NCBI GenBank assembly: GCA_963513935.1
Contig: OY740765.1
Coordinates: 76,863,718 to 76,927,717 of the forward strand
Reading direction: 5' to 3'
Origin: Aphrophora alni
Taxonomy: Eukaryota; Arthropoda; Insecta; Hemiptera; Aphrophoridae
DNA length: 64,000 bases
This document shows positions 31,604 through 43,510 of the stretch, one piece after another. The notes under the pieces were generated by a model. That model had not been told where the DNA came from and made no database searches. It saw nothing but the letters and a program-made list of their open reading frames with translations. Numbering within the stretch: the first letter of the stretch is position 1; every line of letters starts with the position of its first letter. The translations under genes were made by a program, and so were the position numbers.

Positions 31604-32349
31604 GTAGAACCCCTCTTAACCGGTCTAGTCGGGACTGACACCCCGGCCGGTTGCCCGTTTGGCCGGTTAATCCGAGGTTCCCGTGAAAAATCTGTTTTCG
31701 TTCAAAGAAAGCTTATTTAATTAGGTAGTGCTAAGAATTATGCAATTAAGATGTTATTGCAACTCATTTTATTATACATAAATGTATCGTATATATTATG
31801 TTATGTATATTATACATCAAACATGAAAAAATTAAACACTACAAAGCTTTTTTATAGATTCCCCTCTGTCAAGTCTTTCGACACATTTAACCGCGTCTCA
31901 AACGAAACCTACACATGCTTCCGTTTTCGTAACTCGCTCATTTTTATTTACTGTATATACTGTACGTAGATCATAACCAGTCAAAGACAAGAAGAAAACT
32001 GAAAAAAAGTTATATTTTCCATAATGTATACTAAATTGATTCGTGGAAAAAAAGCGGTCCATCAAACGTTTTTGTCTGTGTATGTCTGCTATACCGACGG
32101 GTGCCTATGCCGCCGACAATGGGATACCACTATCGACAAAGTCGTTTGACTCGCCGCTGCTTTGGTGCCGCGGTGTTTTTACGCCGCCGACAATGGGATA
32201 CCGCTATCGACAAAGTCGTTTGACTCGCCGCCGCTTTGGTGTTTCAATTAGAATTTATTTTCGGAAACTCTCATCCAACCAGTACACTACGATATAGGCC
32301 GGTTAATCCGAGAATCGGTTAATCCGAGGCCGGTTAACAGAGGTTTTAC
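31604..32349. mobile_element. pogo/Tigger-type MITE
   Basis: The left end is GTAGAACCCCTCTTAACCGG and the right end, read on the minus strand, is GTAAAACCTCTGTTAACCGG, a 20-bp terminal inverted repeat with few mismatches. TA flanks both ends (31602-31603 and 32350-32351). CCGGTTAATCCGAGG words occur inside both ends (near 31663 and 32300). The 746-bp body encodes no transposase that I can see. It is moved, or was moved, in trans. Confidence 0.75.
32109..32241. repeat. 74-bp tandem duplication inside the MITE
   Basis: GCCGCCGACAATGGGATACC starts at 32109 and again at 32183; about 1.8 copies with few mismatches. This is an unusually GC-rich island in the window. Confidence 0.85.
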
Positions 32350-32471
32350 TAATGGTAAAAGGAGTAAAATAACCACTCCTGGTGAATATAGTTCACACTT
32401 AACTAAAATTGAAATAATTATCGATTGCAAATATTTTTAAAATGGTTGGTAAATAAATTGTACAGTCACAG

Positions 32472-32720
32472 ACGACATTTCTAAGAATTTTAATAGATGA
32501 GATTCTCTCTTGGATGCCATTCATACATAAATTAACAAAGCAACTGCACTCCCTTTGTTATCAAATGCTGGTACTTAGAGATGTTGTCAGTCCTGAAATA
32601 AGGACACTTGTTTATTACGCTTTATTTTTTTCTAATATTCAATATGGTATAGAGGTTTGGGGTATGGCATCAGACATTGCAGATATTTATAATGTATATT
32701 CGGCTTATGACTTTCAGTAA
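32472..32720 (+). pseudogene. Non-LTR reverse transcriptase C-terminal scrap
   Basis: Translation gives FLRILIDEILSW, then HKLTKQLHSLCYQMLVLRDV and YYALFFSNIQYGIEVWGMAS. This is the thumb/connection region that follows the RT palm in Jockey/CR1-type elements (KFLGI-type motif followed by an LRYGI..WG-type motif). It ends abruptly at 32720, and nothing of the catalytic palm is present. It could derive from the same kind of element as 48975-50775. Confidence 0.7.
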
Positions 32721-32775
32721 ATCTAAAATTGAGTAAGAATTTATTCATTTATTTAAAATTAATGACTGTTCCAAG

Positions 32776-35700
32776 CAAGGGCGGATACAGGACTTCGCCA
32801 CGGGGGGAGGCGTTCCGGGGTTCCGGGGGTATGTAATTTAAGACAATCTTATCTTAAAACTTTATAAAATGTTTACTCATAAAGACCAACATTTTTTACT
32901 TGTAGGACTACGTTTTATTTTTATTTTTACATAAGTTTATTAGGATTATGATGATGTTTTGGAGGTTTATCTTCATATACAACAATCAAATAATCAAAAC
33001 GCCTAAATAATAAACTTTAAATTGTAATTAATTATATTTTTAAGTTCTTACCGAAAATTTATTGTTTTATTAACATTTTTTGGCCCCTTTTTTATGCACG
33101 AAAAAACAAGACTTTTTGGAAGGAGGAAAGTGATTGGCAGGATGACAATAAACAAACCATAGTTACAATGTTATAAAACAATATTATTTATGAAATTTAA
33201 GTGTTTTTAGCCTAGCTATTTTACAGTACAAAGTCAAGTCGTCTTGGCTTCTTTGCAAATTTGTTTATAACTTCATTGACATAAACATTAATGTATCTGT
33301 GGACGTAAATCAGAGCCAGTCCTGTTAGTCTCTCTTCAGTCATCCGAGTTCGAAGCCAGGTCTTGAGACGCTTCAATGAAGAAAAACTGCATTCTGCAGA
33401 TGCCACGCTGGCTGGAAATGCAGCTTGTAATTTGAGAAGCTGGTAGATTTTTGGATATATGTCCGAGTCACAATGCTGCAAACTGTCTAAAATCGTTGTT
33501 GGTTTTTTCAACGAATTTCTCCAGTGTTCTTGCCAAACCTGGAATTCTCCCTGAAGGGCACTCTTAAACAAGCTCACACTTCCAAATTCTTCGAGAATTG
33601 GGCCAAATTTGTGAGACAAGTTTTCTAGTGCAGCTTGTTCCCTTTGTTTCATTTCATTGTTACGTTCTTTTCCTTTTGGTATAAGAATGCCAAAATCAAA
33701 CATGTTCAGTACACTGTCATCAAATCTTGAAAAATTTCCTCCAATATTGGGTTATAGATTGTGATCCGAAAATAATCTTCTGCACTCTCTACATTGGGGT
33801 TTTCTCTGTTCTTCATTCTAGAGTTCAATCTCGATTTGTTAGGTTCTATTTCTAACTCATGCTAAAGTGTTAGCGGCTGCCTTAAAGTGATTTAGCGGCT
33901 GCCTTAAAAACAATGTTGAAGACTTCTTTACTTTCAGCTCACTTCTTCTTTAAAACTCCCCCAAATTTTTGACCCGTGTTGATGCTAAGTACTTGTCACA
34001 ATCCTCTTTCTGTAGTTTTATACTCAGTGGTAATGTTACAGAAAAAAATGTCAGCAATAGTGTGCATGCACAAAATGAATTCAGGTGTACATATTGCGTC
34101 GCAAAGTGATTTTGCTTTTGATGAGGAGCTAGTATCTTCCAAAACTGAAATGATGCTTAAAGCTTCCACTATAGAGAGGAATCCGTCAAGGAAATGTTAA
34201 ATGGCATCATGACGCTCTACCCACCGAGTCTCACACAATGACAAGAGTGATCCACCAAGTATTTGTTTTAGTGTAAAACTACGTTTGGAGTTAAAAAAAG
34301 AAACGACTTCTTTCATAGTTCCAAACATGTTTCTCACAGCCTGCACTTTGGCACATTTGTTCAAGGATAAGTTCAACGCGTGGTTGCTGCAAGGACTTAA
34401 TAGTGCATTTTTCATTTTGGACTGCACTTCCTTTACAGCTCCACATATCGCAGACATCATGACGCTGCAGCCATCAGTGGAAACTGCAACACAATTTTCA
34501 TGGCTCAAATTTAGTTCATGCGTGATTTTCAGCACGGATTGGCCTATTATTTCGCCTGTTAGCTTTGGCTCTGTAGTCTCAGAGAGGTGGTCATAGTTCA
34601 ATTTGTGTAAATCTATGAATCCAACAAAATCTTCTCGGACATTGTTCAAATGTACATACCGAAGAACTAGTGACATTTGTGATGTATGGGACAGGTCTGT
34701 TGTTTCATCAAATGTAACGCTGTAAAATTTAGCAGTTTTAACTCTTGATATTATCTTCTCTAAAACACATTCGCCAGCTATCTTGATTCACTCATTCTGG
34801 GTAGTTTTGCTAATGCATGTAGCTCTTGATTGAGAGTTTTGCAATTGGTGTTCAAGTTGTTTGTCACCACTCTTCATTCTAAATTTTAAAAGCTCTCTGA
34901 AGTTCCCTTCATTTACTACACTCTCGGTATCTACTACTAAAAGCGAACCATCAACTCTATGTCCTCTTAATAGAATATTTTGTCTGGCTAATAACAATAT
35001 GCTCTCAATAATCGGAACTAGTCTTTCTCTGTTTTCTAGTACCATATCCATGTGGTGAGTATCAACTTTGTTTATGATGTTTTTCTCTGGCTTGTGAAAT
35101 GTTTTAATGAAGTTTTTTCCATCTTGTACAGCATAAATATGGTATTTATTTCCTTGGTGGCTCTCCAGGTTCCAATTTTTCCCAAGCAACTTTGCAAACT
35201 TTGTGAGAGGCTCTGTAACTAAGCTTTTTAAAGGCATAACATTTCTTGTACCACTTCCACTTTCTCCGATAAAAAACAGTGCACAATACTTACAAAACAA
35301 CCCTTTTGACTCTTCAGGGTACACCAACCAATCGTACTTATTAAGATGATTGCAACTGATGATGTATCTTTTCTCTTCTTTTCCCTGTTTTGTGTGGACA
35401 GAGAACGGAAAATTGTAGTTTGTAGGTGGGTACCAGTGTTTTTCTAAGAGGTGGCATTTTGTGGCATCATCTAATTTTGTTGTTGTTCGACATTTCAAAT
35501 AATATCCTATATTATCTTTGAGGATTTCAGGTAGACTCGATTCCAGAATGTTTTCTTCAGATATTTCTGCTGGAATAGTATTTTTACTTAGCACAACTGT
35601 AAGTTCATCCTTTTGATTATTTGAACCTTGTATGGAACTATCCAATTTTGTAGTGTTTTCCAAAGAATTTTTCACTTTCTCCTCTATAACTGTGGACCCA

Positions 35701-35776
35701 GTTTTTAGCTCTTCTTGTTTTTCACAATAACCATCTCCAACACCAACTTTATTCTTTTTGTTAAAAATTTTTTAAA
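32776..35776 (-). pseudogene. hAT-superfamily transposase (ZMYM1-like, TTF-type zinc finger), decayed
   Basis: Minus-strand reading starts near 35776. Residues around 35370-35240 carry a zinc-finger-like segment ([20 protein letters not shown] then FCKYCALFF), typical of the TTF-type finger in ZMYM1-like hAT transposases. The same frame continues through a stop at 34788-34790 into FYSVTFDETTDLSHTSQMSL, VAVSTDGCSVMMSAICG and CSNHALNLSLNKCA (34676-34300), the RNase-H-like catalytic core. Another stop follows at 34197-34199. After frameshifts around 33700-33980, the C-terminus (33703-33221) carries the hAT dimerisation motif AAFPASVASAECSFSSLKRL. CAAGGGCGGATACAGG at 32776 resembles the terminal repeat of hAT elements and would be the 3' end; I did not find its partner past 35776. 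Dead, but only a few lesions in most of its length. Confidence 0.85.
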
Positions 35777-37479
35777 GTTTGGTTGAATTGTTCTTTTGCT
35801 CATTGTTCATAGGGTGATTTGTGTTGTGGATAGTAGGCCTATCTGAAAAAAGAAAAAAAACAATGTAGATACCCAGCTTAAAAGACGTTACTCAATAATT
35901 CCAGGCGCTGCATCCCTGAAATCGCTCTTTTCATGTAAGCAATGGGATAAACTGTATTTAAATGGAAAATATAAATTACAAGCCTTAAAGGATCGTCCGT
36001 TCTAAATTTGAACCAAATCTGTGAAAAAACAAAGATTTTATATCTTAAAAAAACAACTCTTTTCACGTGAGATATGAAATATACAGGTGTCCGGAAAAAC
36101 GGTCCGAGACTTTGGGATATTTCATACAGGATGTAACTTATATGGATTTTCAAATTATGTAATGGAGTAATTTTAACACCTCAAAGTATTAGAATCGGTA
36201 TTGGTGAACCAGCTTTATCAATATTTTGTAAATACAATAATAAATACAATGTAAATACTTAATACAATACAAGTTAGGCCTACTGTATTTATGTATTATA
36301 TAATTTTTGCAATAACTTGACGATGCCTATTGTAAACTAGATTTATTTAATGGCATCTAAAGATTTCTTGAATCTTGAAAAAAATAAAATAAAAAACAGC
36401 AATAAACAAATATTAATACGTAAATAAAAATAAAGTAGTTTTTTACTAAATTAAATAGGTTAGGTTCTAAAAGTCTATATAAATATTCAATAACTAAATA
36501 AAAATAAATATTAGATACTGATACCTGTAGTAAATTTTCAAAACATTTTATACATAATAACATATCGAGGAAAGCGTTTGTTTATTACATTTAAAATTGT
36601 ACCCTGCTTGTGTTTTAATAAAAATTACGTTATAAGATAATAAAGTTACTCAGTTTAGGTAATCCCATAATAATCACTGTATTAAAAATTAAACATTTTT
36701 GGATCTCAACGGTTATAAAGAAAAGTCATAACACATTATATAATACAAATATTGTTATATTAGTATATTCAAACTTTATAGTAAAATTATAAGAAGTACT
36801 GAAATATTGTAACACGCTTTATGCACAATATCATTTTGTAAATATTACCGCTTTTTTCTGTTTTCATTTGCGGGCACGTGGACGTCAAAGTATCAAATTG
36901 ACTCCATCTGTTCTAAATGTAAACATTGCCATTTAGCGTAAAACGGTTGTAAAATTAACCTTCAACACTTTTTGAAAATTTGACATTTGAAACTCACGAC
37001 CGACAAATATATATCACGTGCCTCTAATTACTTCGGACGATAACTTCAAGCGAGGTCGACGACTTCTGTTTATAAACATTACTACGTTTTTCTGTTAAAT
37101 TTGTTCACACCTAAAGTGATGTCGTTCAAGCGAGATGGAATGATTGGCATTTACACGAGTACGAGAGAGTAGGAAAAACAACTGCGGCGATTATATTATT
37201 ACTGCGGCGAAACAGTGAATGACCCTCGTTTATTTGTAAACATTTCCATGTGCGTTTCAATAATTATTGCTGGTTGCATATTATCATATTGCACGGGGCA
37301 AATAGGCTCCGACTCTCACTGTTCACCGTCAACGTCATTCTGAAGTCGCGTAACACAGTTTCATTCATAAAGTGGCCGTATGATACCATTTTGACATCAC
37401 TTCCAGTTGGCGTGACGTCTCAGCTTCGTCCAGAACCCCTAAAAGACCACTAGTTGTGAGAAAATGTGAACAAACACCA
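35777..37479. other. AT-rich sequence with a possible short repeat scrap
   Basis: ACAGGTGTCCGGAAAAACGG near 36084 looks like the edge of a repeat with a GGTGTCC-type terminus, but I cannot delimit it. 36990-37450 is less A/T-rich and contains no supported gene. Confidence 0.35.
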
Positions 37480-38190
37480 CATTGTTTGTTCATAATTTAG
37501 GTAGGCTACTTGTGAAAAGAATGTGTGGATTGCTTGTATATCATTTATTTAACATGTTTTTAATTAATACATAAATTATTCTATTTGTAAAAAAACGTGT
37601 GCATTGATTCTACTTTGTATATTTAATATGTATTGTTAAATTTTAACTTAATTTTACGCGCACGCGCGTGTGTGTGTGTTTGTGTGTATTGTTTGTAAAC
37701 CGTTCATTTAACATGTAATTTAAACTTTAAGTATAACTTAGTTTACTTGTGTGAATGTTTGTTCATTGTTCTTAAATATGTTTTAAACATTTAACTATAG
37801 ATTTAAATACATTTATGTATTTCCTGTTTGTATGTAATATCGGTTATTTGACGTGGAACTTAAGATTTAATCATAATAATTGTATATACTTGTGACAATA
37901 AGTGTGCATTGTTTTTACATCAAACATTATTTATTTAACATGTAACTTAATAATTAACGATTTTTTACATAGTTTCATTAACAAATTAATTTAGATTTAA
38001 GTATAAATTTATGAAATAGTTGGTTCATTGTTCGTTAATTAACATGTAACTATGAATGAACATTAGGTTATATACTTATGAATTGTTATTTACATTGTTT
38101 CTTTACCATGTAACTTTAGATTTAAACTTAAATCTTTGTACTTGTGATAATGTTTGTGTAATTTTCTTTTTTTTGGAAAATTAATGTTTT
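37480..38190. repeat. Weak A/T-rich tandem repeat, ~110-130 bp
   Basis: Words such as GTGTGCATTG, TTATTTAACATGTAACTTA and TACTTGTGA-type text recur about six times. Monomers are highly diverged, so the boundaries are approximate. A CACGCGCGTGTGTGTGTG run is at about 37661. Confidence 0.4.
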
Positions 38191-38559
38191 AAACCTCGCA
38201 GCCTCATTGAAAATTACTTGCTTTGCTCTTCGAAAGGTTTCGTCCACAGCAGGTTTATACACTGCTATGTCTGATTACTTGGATTATGTCTGTTCTCAGC
38301 TGAAATATTGTCTGGCTTTCTGGGAGACTCCGTCGAATTTATCAAAATTTATAGATGTTAGAATAGAATAATGTTTAATTTAAATCAGCCATGTAAACCT
38401 ATTTCAAAAAAATTAACATTACTGTTTATTTATAATTACGAAATTTGAAAGTTTTTAAAGTTAAACTAGAATATTATTGAAATAAATCAACACCGCCAAT
38501 TATAACATAGGCCTAAACAATAATATACTGCAGTTTGCAATACACAAATTAAAATTTTT
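38191..38559. other. Unassigned sequence
   Basis: Nothing recognised. Confidence 0.4.
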
Positions 38560-39660
38560 AGACGAATATTGCAACTTCACGACGTATTTGACAGTACTTC
38601 CTCTAAGGACAGATAGGCTTGTCGAAATATTGTAAAGATGACGACCAGTAACTCTATCCCCCCATCTTGAAAAACAAATTTTAGGAAATGAAAAGGTGCC
38701 CAGTCCTAGCCCTACCTACGAATGTTACAACTTAACGACGTATTTAACAGTACATCCTCTAAGGTCACCTGGAGATGCCGGGTTTTGTAAAGATGCCGAC
38801 CTGAAACTTCATACGTAAATGAAAACGAATTTCGATTGAAGTGAAAATGTGTCCAGTCCTAGTTGCGAATATTGCACCCTACCAACGCACATAACAGTAC
38901 ATCCTCTAAGGACAGCTGGACGTGTCGGGATTTACTAAACATGTCTCCTAGTAACTCTATCCCACCATCTTGAAAACTAATTTCGTGGTAAGTGAATATG
39001 TGTATAGTCCTAGCCCATCCTGTGATTGTTGTAACTTTACAACACATCTGACAGTACATCCTCTAAGGACAGCTAAAGTGTCGGTATATTGTAAAGATAT
39101 CAACCAGTTACTCTAACCCACATCTTGAAAACATATTCGAAAGATGTGAATATGTGTCCAGTCCTAACCCTACCTGCGAATGTTGATAATTTACTAGACA
39201 TTAAAAGTACATCTTCTGCAGACAGCTGGACATGTCTGAAAGTTGTAACAATGCGACCCCGTAGAGTACTTCACCCCGCCATCTTGAAAATTATATTCGA
39301 GTGAAGTGAATATGTGTCCATTCCTAGACGTACCTGGAAATGTTGCAACTTCACGACGCATTTGACAGTATTCCCTCTAAGGACAGATGGGTGTGTCCGA
39401 ATGTTGCAAAGATGCCGGCCAGTAACTTCATCTCCCGTCTTGAAAATTAAATTACAGAAAAGTGAATATGATTCACTCCTAGCCCTACTTGCAAAAGTTG
39501 TAATTTCCCGACGCACACGACAGTACATTGTCTAAGGACAGCTAGTCATGTCGGGATGTTGTAAAGATGCTGACTAGTAACTCTACACCACCATCTTGAA
39601 AAACAATTTCGCGTAAAGTGAATATGGATCTAGTCCTATACCTATCTGCGAATGTTGCAA
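38560..39660 (+). repeat. ~155-bp satellite, forward block (7 units)
   Basis: The word CAGTACATCCTCTAAGGACA or variants occurs near 38591, 38748, 38894, 39051, 39204, 39365 and 39521, spacing 146-161 bp. Each unit also has GTAAAGATG, CCATCTTGAAAA, GTGAATATGTGTCCAGTCC and GCGAATGTTGCAACTT. Short minus-strand frames (39059-38859, 39528-39271) are products of the repeat. Confidence 0.9.
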
Positions 39661-40690
39661 CATCAAGACACAATAATGGATGTACACTTATTCACTTCAC
39701 TCAAATTTAGAATTCAAGATGGCGAGATGGCGTTACTTTTAGGCATCTTTACAAGTCCAGATGTCCTTAGAGGATGTACTGTAATGTGCATAGTGAAGTT
39801 GCAACATTCGCAAATAGGGCTACGACTGGACATATTTTCAATTCACTTGAATTTGGTTTTTAAGGTGGCGGGATAGAATTACCGGTCCGCATCTATACAA
39901 CATCCCGACACGACTAGGTTTCCTTAGACGATGTATTGTCAAGTGTGTCGTGATGTTGCAACATTCGCAAGGTAGGGCTAGAAATGGACACATATTCACT
40001 TCACTCGAATATGGTTTTCAAGATGGCGGGGTGAAGTTACTGTTCGCATTTTTACAACGTTCAGACACGTCCATCTGTCCACAGAAGATGTACTCTCAAG
40101 TGCGTTGTGATGTTTCAAAATTCCCTCTTAGGGCTATAACTGGACACATGTTTCCTTCAATCGAAATTCGTTTTAAGATGGCTGTATGGAGATACTGGTC
40201 GGCATGTAGCCTACTGTCCGTAGAGGAATCAAGTGTGTCATGAAGTTGTAACATTAACCGGTAATGTTAGGAATAGTTCACACTCGCTTCACACGAATTC
40301 ACTTCACTCGAGTTTGGTTTTCAAGATGGCGGAATATAGTAACTAGTCGGTATGTTTACAACATCACGACACGGGCTGTCTTTCGAAGATGTACAGTCAA
40401 GTGCGTCGTAAAGTAGCAAAATTTGCAGGTAAATGTAGGACTGGACACATATTCACTTCACTCTAATTTAGTGTTCTAGATGGTGAGATGGACTCGTCGG
40501 TATCTTTACAACATTCCGGCACGTCCAGCTGCCCTTAGGGGATGTAATTTCAAATGCGTCGTGAAGATGCAACATGCGCAGGTAGAACTAGAATACGTGA
40601 CATATATTCACTTTACTCGAATCTGGTTTTCAAGTTGATGAGATGGAGTTATCTTTACAACATTTCGACACGTATTGTTGATATTACTTA
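39661..40690 (-). repeat. ~155-bp satellite, inverted block (6 units)
   Basis: Same monomer as the preceding block but reverse-complemented. GTCCTTAGAGGATGTACTGT-type words occur near 39757, 39913, 40070, 40205, 40373 and 40520, with TTCACTTCACTCGAAT and TCAAGATGGCG between. The switch point lies at about 39660-39670. Confidence 0.9.
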
Positions 40691-40996
40691 ATGATGGAGG
40701 TCATAGACTAATTTTTATTATTATTTTTTTTTTTGCTTACCTCTCGGCGTCATCGCCTTATAAGAAAATAAGTAGAAAATAAAATAAAATAAAAATCCTT
40801 TACTACTCGAATATTCTAATAGTGTTGGGGTCGAAAGAGAACAAAAGTTGGTCAAAAGAGAATGATCTAACTCAAGTGTATATGAAAAAAAATTAGATCC
40901 TGACCGTAGTTTTCAATCCCTCGTTATTGCCACCCCCGTACTCACTATAGTGAGTCCCTGAGGGCCGCAGACCGTACTAAGAAGTAGGTACGTCGG
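40691..40996. other. Short unassigned spacer
   Basis: T-run near 40722 and A/T-rich text; nothing recognised. Confidence 0.4.
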
Positions 40997-43510
40997 CCAA
41001 ATAAGGCCAGGTTCCAAATAAGGCCCATCGATTGTTTTTATTCAGAAAAGTGAAGATTTCTCAAGGTAATGTTTGTCTCAGGACGCTACTGACATCTGGT
41101 GGCTAAATCTAAAACTACATCAAGTTGAAGAGTGATTCCGCCATGTTGGTTTCAGTTGTTTGGTCAGGCACGCTAGACACACATCAAACTACTATTTTCA
41201 GGTATTTATGAATTTACTGATAAGTTTAGAAGTAAAAGTGATGGATAATTGTGTTATATATGATCTGTTAGCTTATAATTTCTAGAATAGATGTCATAAA
41301 AAATAATGTACTGTAACGTTCGTGTATTTATATTTTTTCGTAAAAATACAGAACAAGACATGGGCAAAGCTGTTCCTATTAGGCCTAAGGCCCACCGGTA
41401 AAATTCTATAGAAGGCCCACGGGCCTTATTTGGTGCCTGTAGATTTTCACCAATGTTTATTTATTTAAAGTCAGTTTGATTACTATATACAAACCAGATT
41501 CGTAACCACCTAAGTAGTGGGAACACTACAAAAAAATTAGGAAGAGGATCATATTTATCACCTGTTCAAGAAAATGAACTTTGTAGAAGAATTTTTAGGC
41601 TAGCAGATGTTGGTATGCCTTTAAATGGCAAAGTAATTCAACAGTCAGTGTATTCCTTCTGTACGCAAAACCGTATTGAAACCCCCATTTAATGATTTCA
41701 AAGGAATGGCTGGTCACAAATGGTTAAGCCTGTTTTTGAAACGCCACCCAGAGGTTGCAAAAAGAAAAACACAAAGCATGAACCCTGGAAGAGCAGCCAA
41801 ACTCAATAAGTTTATAGTTAACGACTATTTCACTACGTTAAAAGAGGTGATGACTAGATTGTACATTTTTGATAAACCGCATTTGTTTTTCAATATGGAT
41901 GAGAAAGGATGTCAACTTCATAAACAACAATCAGCTAAAAAAGGATCAAAGAGGGTACATATGGTTGCCCCTGAAAATGGTGAAAATGTAACCATAATTT
42001 CATGTGAAGACGCACTTGGCCAAGTCATACCTCCAATGATTCTCTTCAAAGGAAAAAGAATGGGAAGATAATCTTCCAGCTGGTTCGGCCATTGAAATGA
42101 CAGAGAAAGGATCAATGACAACATCAACCTTTATAAAATGAGTATACCACATTGCAAAGTTCATACCGCAAGGTAACGTTTTACTGATTTTCGATGGAGC
42201 TAAGTTTCACTTAGACGCAGGTATTGTTGATGCGGCTGACTCAACATGGGATTACACTTTTTTGTTTTCCTAGCAACACTACTCACGAGCTGCAGCCTAT
42301 GGACAAATCTGTATTTGCTCCTTTTGAAGAATATTGGGACCCAGAAGTTTTGTTGTATTGGACCACAACAAAAACTACCGACGGGCATACGGTTGATAAA
42401 ACAATTTTCGGAAAAATATTTTCCAAAGTCTAGCCAAGAGCTGTTACACCCAATAATGTTTCAGCTGGGTTTCGTGCCACAGGCATTTATCCGTTTGACT
42501 CCAATGTTATCCCGGAACAAGCATTTGCTCCAGCTAAACTTTCGAGGCGAGATAATGAAAATGATAAAGAAACTCCATCACAATCGAAGACCAATGACAG
42601 TACCAATGCCAGGCAACAATGATACAACAACGAACTCAAGAAAAGTCTCATCCTAAGAAAAAGTGTGACAAAAGAAAGATTTATTCTTCAGACTCAAGCA
42701 CAACTTCAGTTTCCGACATCATGTCTCTTCACGATGAATCGAGTAACGATGAAGGTATTTTGGGGACTTTCTTTCAGGAAATTCTTCAAACCCCTGAAGT
42801 GAAAAAAAATAAATTTCAAGCCACGAGAATAATCTCTTAATTATACAGCTGTTACAGTAACTAAAGCTCTATTTACTGAAAAGGAAATTAAGAACCCTAC
42901 TAAGGACGATAAAAATCAAGAAAAAAAACCCGTTAAGGATGAGGAAAAACAGAAAAAAGGGGAACATATAAAACTAAAATCCCTCAATGACAAGAAAATT
43001 AAAGGAAAAATTCAGCCTTTATTAAAAGATATTGTTGAAGCAGGTCTAAGTGGATTGCAGTCTCAGGTTTCAAACTCAGGAAAAAAAGAAGAGAGCTGGT
43101 TCGGCTACTTGTGTGACGAGGACCGAATAGCAGATACGAGGCAGTGCACCAATTGCCTTAAATATGTACACGAAGAATATGTAGGACTAACAAGTAGAGA
43201 CAAAACACCTATATATTTTTTGTCCTAAGTGTGATTTATAGACTGCAGATTATTACAAAACTGTAAAATTTCTTAAATGTTAATAAACGTATGTTTCTGA
43301 CTCAATAAATGCCTTTATTTAATGGATATCCTGCAATAAAATACCCCAAAACAGTTAACAATATTTTATTAAAGTCTAAAATCATGAATCAAATGAACGA
43401 ACAAAATAAAACAACAATTAAAAAAAAAAAAAACAGGGTGGGCCTTATTTGGATCAACTGGTGAGCCTTTTTTGGAATCACTGTACCCAATAAGGCCCAC
43501 AATATCGATT
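40997..43510 (+). mobile_element. pogo/CENP-B-like DNA transposon with subterminal repeats
   Basis: The transposase pseudogene at 41493-43228 is bracketed by the repeated word CCAAATAAGGCC. On the left it occurs at 40997-41008 and 41014-41025, with the inverse GGCCTTATTTGG at 41421-41432. On the right the inverse is at 43441-43452, and AATAAGGCCCAC appears near 43490. Such subterminal motifs are typical transposase-binding sites. I could not define exact ends or a target duplication. Confidence 0.6.
41493..43228 (+). pseudogene. pogo/Tigger-type transposase (DDE_1-like), decayed
   Basis: The N-terminal part (41493 onward) reads NQIRNHLSSGNTTKKLGRGS, then a helix-turn-helix-like segment. After a shift near 41676 it continues GMAGHKWLSLFLKRHPEVAK, the CENP-B-type DNA-binding region. 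The catalytic triad appears as D in FFNMDEKG (41898-41900), D in LLIFDGAKFH (42193-42195) and D in ELQPMDKSVF (42302-42304), i.e. DDD. Lesions: frameshifts near 41676, 42065 and 42240, and stops near 42139 and 42434. The distal part is acidic and lysine-rich, with a final Cys-rich segment near 43130 (CTNCLKYVHEEYVG) that looks like a PHD-type finger remnant. The enzyme would cut and paste its own element between TIRs, but this copy cannot. Confidence 0.8.

Noticed and set aside
38859..40243. Several 66-97-codon frames on both strands
   Set aside because: They fall inside the ~155-bp satellite and repeat with its period.
38560..40690. CRISPR-like repeat array
   Set aside because: Monomers of ~155 bp are similar throughout with no unique spacers, and the context is eukaryotic.
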